Source: Sphagnum magellanicum
Taxonomy: Eukaryota; Streptophyta; Sphagnopsida; Sphagnales; Sphagnaceae
Length of the DNA: 64,000 nt
Direction: 5' to 3'
Assembly: GCA_021904315.1 (NCBI GenBank)
Contig: CM038923.1
Span: forward strand, 3,348,001-3,412,000
In this document: piece by piece, positions 60,400-64,000 of the stretch
How positions within the stretch are numbered: the first letter of the stretch is position 1
Layout of the letters: each line of letters opens with the position of its first letter
Translations under genes and position numbers: made by a program
The notes under the pieces: generated by a model
Database searches by the model: none
What the model was told of the DNA's origin: nothing
What the model saw: the letters and a program-made list of their open reading frames with translations, nothing else

Positions 60400-61430
60400 T
60401 TTTGCTCAAGGACTAATCATCTCCCCTTCATCCAACAACAACTTTCCTTCAACTTGTTGACCTTTTCTAGTGGTAGCAATTTGATCCTTTCCACTTCCCC
60501 TAGAATCCATCTTGGCTACCTTGCTAGCTACATATTTCTTCTCAATTCCACTAACCATAATAACATGATCTTGAGCACTTTCCTTTTGTGCTTTCCTTCC
60601 AAGCATGGTGCCATCACTTTGGTGTAATGCATCTAAGGTAATCAACATGTTGTTCACTGGGACCTAGATAGGCATGGGCCTATCTTTCCTTGGCTTATTT
60701 TTTTTACAACTAATGACCATGACAAAATAGTTAAAGTCCTTCCCATTTTGTTTTCCTTCCTCCTGAATAGGTGAAAATTGCTTCTTTGATGAACTAATCT
60801 TGGGATCTCCGAGCATAAGATGGTCGACCCCATCTTTGTGAATGTCTCCACCTGCCACTCTTGCTCCTTCCCCTTGAATGGTAACATTTTTATTTCTTCA
60901 TGAATAAGGTTTTCTCATAAGCCTCCCCCAATTTCATGGACTTCACCTTCAAACTAACCAAGTTTAGATAATCCTTCACTTGGTGAAATGATTTTAAACA
61001 AAATTTACACCGAATGGGTAAGAAATCAAAATCAATCAGCATTGTCATTGTTTCGCCCATGGCTTCATTTTCCACCACCAATGATGTCTCCCATCCATCT
61101 CTAGCCTCTAATGTAACACAAAATTGTTGTTTAGTTGTTTGAATGGTTACCTTATCAAACCTTAACATAGTGCCCAGCCTAGCCGTGATTTCCCCACCTA
61201 TGCTCCAAAATTCCACCAAGAGCTTCCTTAAGGTGATCCAAGTTGGGATTCTCATACCTTTTGAGTTATCGACATTGAAACTTGGAACCCATTCTTGAAA
61301 AATAGCCAATTCCCAACTTGTCTTGAAAGGTGTTAGCATTAACAATTTTTTCACTATGACAAGTCCATCTAATTTTAGCATGAAAAACCCTTTGCCAAAA
61401 GAACAATCAAACAACACCTTACCCCTAACT
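60400..61430 (-). pseudogene. LINE ORF1 (DUF4283/zinc-knuckle type)
   Basis: The largest open part (61,417-60,890) reads GKGFFMLKLDGLVIVKKLLM, WELAIFQEWVPSFNVDNSKG and MRIPTWITLRKLLVEFWSIG, ending in FLPIRCKFCLKSFHQVKDYL. This is the DUF4283-like plus CxxC-x4-H pattern of plant L1 ORF1 proteins that bind LINE RNA. The final Cys of a CCHC knuckle is Tyr here, and Cys (KDCLNL) in the copy at 17.6 kb. Stops and a frame change follow. The copy in 17.0-18.0 kb is about equally degraded. Confidence 0.75.
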
Positions 61431-62003
61431 TTTTGATTAAGGAAAACAAGCTAAACATTAAATGCATTAGGGGAAGGGGAAGGTTTATCTCCAATAAAGT
61501 TTACAATGACTGTGTGGTCATGCAAATATGCCATTTTTGCTTTGACAACATCTTAGTTAATTCATACCACATGCTTGCTATCCTTCAAAAGGAAGCCAAT
61601 GTAATTATGAAAATAGCCTTGTGGCAAAATCTTTCTCGGTGAAGCCCTTGTAGTGTTAAATGTGAATTTTCTAGTTCATTGAACCAAAATGTCACATTCA
61701 TTCTTCAATTAAATCCCCCATCACAGTAAACATCAACACATCATTGAGGCCATCCTTGGATTGATGCACACAATCAACAAAAAATATACCTCCCACCAAA
61801 ACTTGGGCCATCTATTATCCAACCTCATTAGCATGCCACTCTTGGACTCCAAAGTGTAACCTCGTTGCTTCAGGCTACCACACAATTGTGTCCTTGCAAA
61901 AACCACCCCTTCCTCCATGCACCATTGGTGCCACAACCCTAAACCAATCACAAAGTAAATTTGCAGCAAACACAACCAAAGCAAAACTAAAGGGCACTAA
62001 AGC

Positions 62004-62806
62004 TGACGCACTCCCAAGTCCCTTGTTAGACCCAAAAGGGGTCCAACTATATATGTCAAAATGCGGAAATAGTTTGGGACTTGGAGCTACTCCCAGCTTC
62101 CAGCACTAAAGGGGGTGAGAGGGGCGTGCTGAAAGCTTCGGGATAGATTAGGAAGAGGGACAAGCTTACTTAGTTATCGGTCCTGCATCCAAATCCAACC
62201 CACAAATGGGTTAGAACTCATTCTGCACCTTTTTAGTGTTGGGACAAGCCACGGGCAACTTGGACTCACTTGACTCACCACGGCCCGGACTCAAGGGAAG
62301 CCACCACCTTCCCCCATATAGTATTATTTGCAGCTCTCCACGGGACTTGCATCCAAATGGCTCTTTTTCCCGGGACTCCCAAAGTGGAGTCCCGAAACTG
62401 TCTCGGTTTGGACTCTCGGGACTTTGGACGCTCATAACTCCTCGACCCAAACTCGGATCGAGACGAGGTCTGAACCAAAGTTGTAGCTCTTGTTAGGATC
62501 TTTCCAATGATGTGTCGCACCTCACCTACACGCACCGGAATCGGGTCGATTCCCGACTTTTAGTGGTCGGGAGTCAAATTGCCAGTTTGACTCCCAGCCT
62601 TTCTTTTGACCATAACTTGTGCTGCAGATGTCCAAATGGCTCATGCGAGGCCATTTTGGACATCTACACTTCAAGACCTTTTCAACGGTATCAAGAACGC
62701 CCCAATGAGAGGTGTTTTGACCCCTGCAATGACGCTCTGAGTTTTTGGGAGTCCTTTAGGAGTGTGAATGGCAACCTCACAACTCCCTCAAAGTGAGGTT
62801 GCGAAA
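62004..62806. mobile_element. Solo LTR 2 inside the LINE
   Basis: 803 bp, same family and orientation as solo LTR 1. It starts TGACGC and ends GCGAAA (the expected CA has become AA), and is flanked by AAAGC (61,999-62,003 and 62,807-62,811). The copy-A LINE fragment at about 18,600 shows the empty site ('actaaagtaatgcctat'). Confidence 0.85.
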
Positions 62807-64000
62807 AAAGCAATGCCTATTAAGCAAGATTGTGTTAAACTAAAACTTAGAAATAATGATTAGCTCCTATGCCATGTTCTAGAAATTGGAAACATGTGCA
62901 TGAATCCCTCTTCCATTGTTTCCTGAGCTCCAGTGCCCCCTCAATCTGTTAAAGAATTTGAGTATGAAGGATTCAAGATTCCAAAAGGATGTAAGGTAAT
63001 ATTTGTGCGGGCTTCAGAAATTGGATCTAGTGCTTAGTCATAAATCCATTGACCATTTTTCCAACACTAAGAAAAGTATGATTTATAAAATGAAATTTCC
63101 CTTGGGGGTGGGGTGGGAGTTCTGTTTCTTCTTCAAGTATTTTGGTTGTTTATAAAACATTCTATGAATTCATGTTAGCTTCATTAGGCATTTGTGGATT
63201 CATTGAGCAATTCATGCCCAATCATTCGTTGGGCTTTATGTGGGGTAATTCCCTAAAAGTGGGGAGTTCCTAAAGAACTGCCCCAGTTTGGCTTCCCAAA
63301 TTTGATGGTTTAGCATTTATTAGTAACTTGGGGTAGATTGAAAAGGTTTTTTCTATTTTAACCTTGATTCCTAGTGTAAAACACTTAGGGCTGATTTCAA
63401 CTTTTACACCAATAGGATATGCTTGATTGGAGTTGAACATTCACCTTGAGTCCTTGTGTAAAGTGAGCCTAATTAGAAACCCAAAATGAAGATGAAACCC
63501 TGCTAATCATAAATAAACCAAAGCACCCAAAAAAGGGGGAATACAAGGAAACCCCAAAACAAGGGAAAAATAACTTATCTCATGTGTTCTCCATATATAA
63601 TCTCTTCTAATTCTATGGGTATGTTTTAAAGGTCCATTCAACAACTACTAACTATTACACTATTCCATTTCATGCACTCAATTTCAATCTTTACCACTTA
63701 TCCCATGATGGTTTGTAATTCAAATGCCAATACCACTTCTTTCTTTTTTAAGGCTAATGATCACCCTCCTATTCCTCTATGTGGCAAGTATTTGGGTCAA
63801 TATGGCACTCTCACATGTTGCCATAAATTTTCCATAATCCCACAAAATTTGATCCATCCAAGTTTGAACAAGGACCGCCACCTTTCACCTTTGTACTATT
63901 TGGAGGTGGACCACATATTATGTGTATTGGCAATGAGTTTGCAAAAACTAAAATCATGGTTTTCTTGCACCACCTAGTCCTCAATTACGAATGGTTAGTT

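Larger units (their letters stand above)
55492..62942 (-). mobile_element. L1-type LINE inserted in P450 copy B exon 5
   Basis: Target duplication of about 17 bp: gaatctttcaaagattt (55,475-55,491) and aatctgttaaagaattt (62,943-62,959), both matching uninterrupted exon 5 at 30,836-30,853. A T-run (55,492-55,500) is the poly(A) tail, so the element reads on the minus strand. Subtracting the two LTRs and their duplications leaves about 5.8 kb, full length for a plant L1. Order from the 5' end: ORF1 (61.4-60.4 kb), an ORF2 region that should hold the endonuclease but is interrupted by an LTR, reverse transcriptase (58.8-57.8 kb), and zf-RVT/C-terminal region (57.6-55.9 kb). All frames are broken. 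Confidence 0.88.
53800..64000 (+). pseudogene. P450 copy B, split by a LINE, running off the window
   Basis: Exon 2 ends at 53,977 (GNKF, stop, FANKNKLLETSWPPPVDRLLG). Exon 3 is 54,302-54,650 (ASFSGLDGLQNFVPKMNQ, TGA at 54,600, donor lost). Exon 4 is 54,932-55,145 (stop after HHDLL; helix I changed from AGHDTSS to VGNDINN; donor GA instead of GT). Exon 5 starts at 55,343 and breaks at 55,491. It resumes at 62,943 (KEFEYEGFKIPKGCK) with a GT donor at 62,997. Exon 6 begins near 63,789 with the same gcaag acceptor, stop and extra heme-loop codon as copy A, and runs past 64,000. Exon 1 is not found upstream of 53.7 kb. Intron sequences also align with those at 28-31 kb, confirming a genomic duplication rather than a retrocopy. 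Clearly non-functional. Confidence 0.88.

Overview
The window looks like a gene-poor, AT-rich, repeat-dominated stretch of a large plant nuclear genome, most likely a gymnosperm. That is an inference from three things: a clan-85 cytochrome P450 resembling CYP716/CYP725 with six short exons, a plant L1-type LINE, and abundant old DNA transposons. The species cannot be read from the sequence. I found no gene that is clearly intact from start to stop. Every recognisable coding unit carries at least one lesion or is a fragment. I saw no tRNA, rRNA, CRISPR array or organelle gene.

Layout. 1-4.9 kb: AT-rich, no gene. 4.9-13.05 kb: a 40-bp minisatellite repeat, a cluster of nested Helitrons (two adjacent non-autonomous copies, a broken Helitron Rep/helicase N-terminal ORF and a mini-Helitron), a dead alpha/beta hydrolase and a glycine-rich ORF. 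14.6 kb: guanylate kinase fragment. 16.4-20.2 kb: P450 copy A, reduced to pieces of exons 1, 5 and 6 around a LINE fragment. 21.6-25.2 kb: hAT-like remnant and several small inverted-repeat elements (MITEs). 27.9-31.84 kb: the best-preserved P450 copy, with six exons, good splice sites and one apparent 1-nt deletion in exon 3. 33.4-34.7 kb: second hAT-like remnant. 37.4-40.3 kb: a nearly complete but interrupted zinc-finger (variant RING) protein. 41.5-44.8 kb: BAG6-like ubiquitin-domain protein remnant. 45.9-47.5 kb: FtsH7/9-like protease remnant on the minus strand. 48.8-49.9 kb: a complete non-autonomous CACTA element. 50.1-51.3 kb (perhaps to 53.1 kb): remnant of an unnamed transposase-like family. 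53.8-64.0 kb: P450 copy B, whose exon 5 is split by a full-length-sized minus-strand LINE that itself carries two solo LTRs.

The P450 copies give a readable history. A LINE entered exon 5 of a P450 copy, leaving a target duplication of about 17 bp. That copy acquired further lesions and was duplicated. Copy A later lost everything between exon 1 and the middle of the LINE, while copy B received two solo LTRs with 5-bp target duplications. The three P450 loci therefore form a tandem family of one nearly intact member and two pseudogenes. The most unusual items are the transposase-like family at 50-51 kb, the variant RING protein at 37-40 kb, and the nested P450/LINE/LTR structure.
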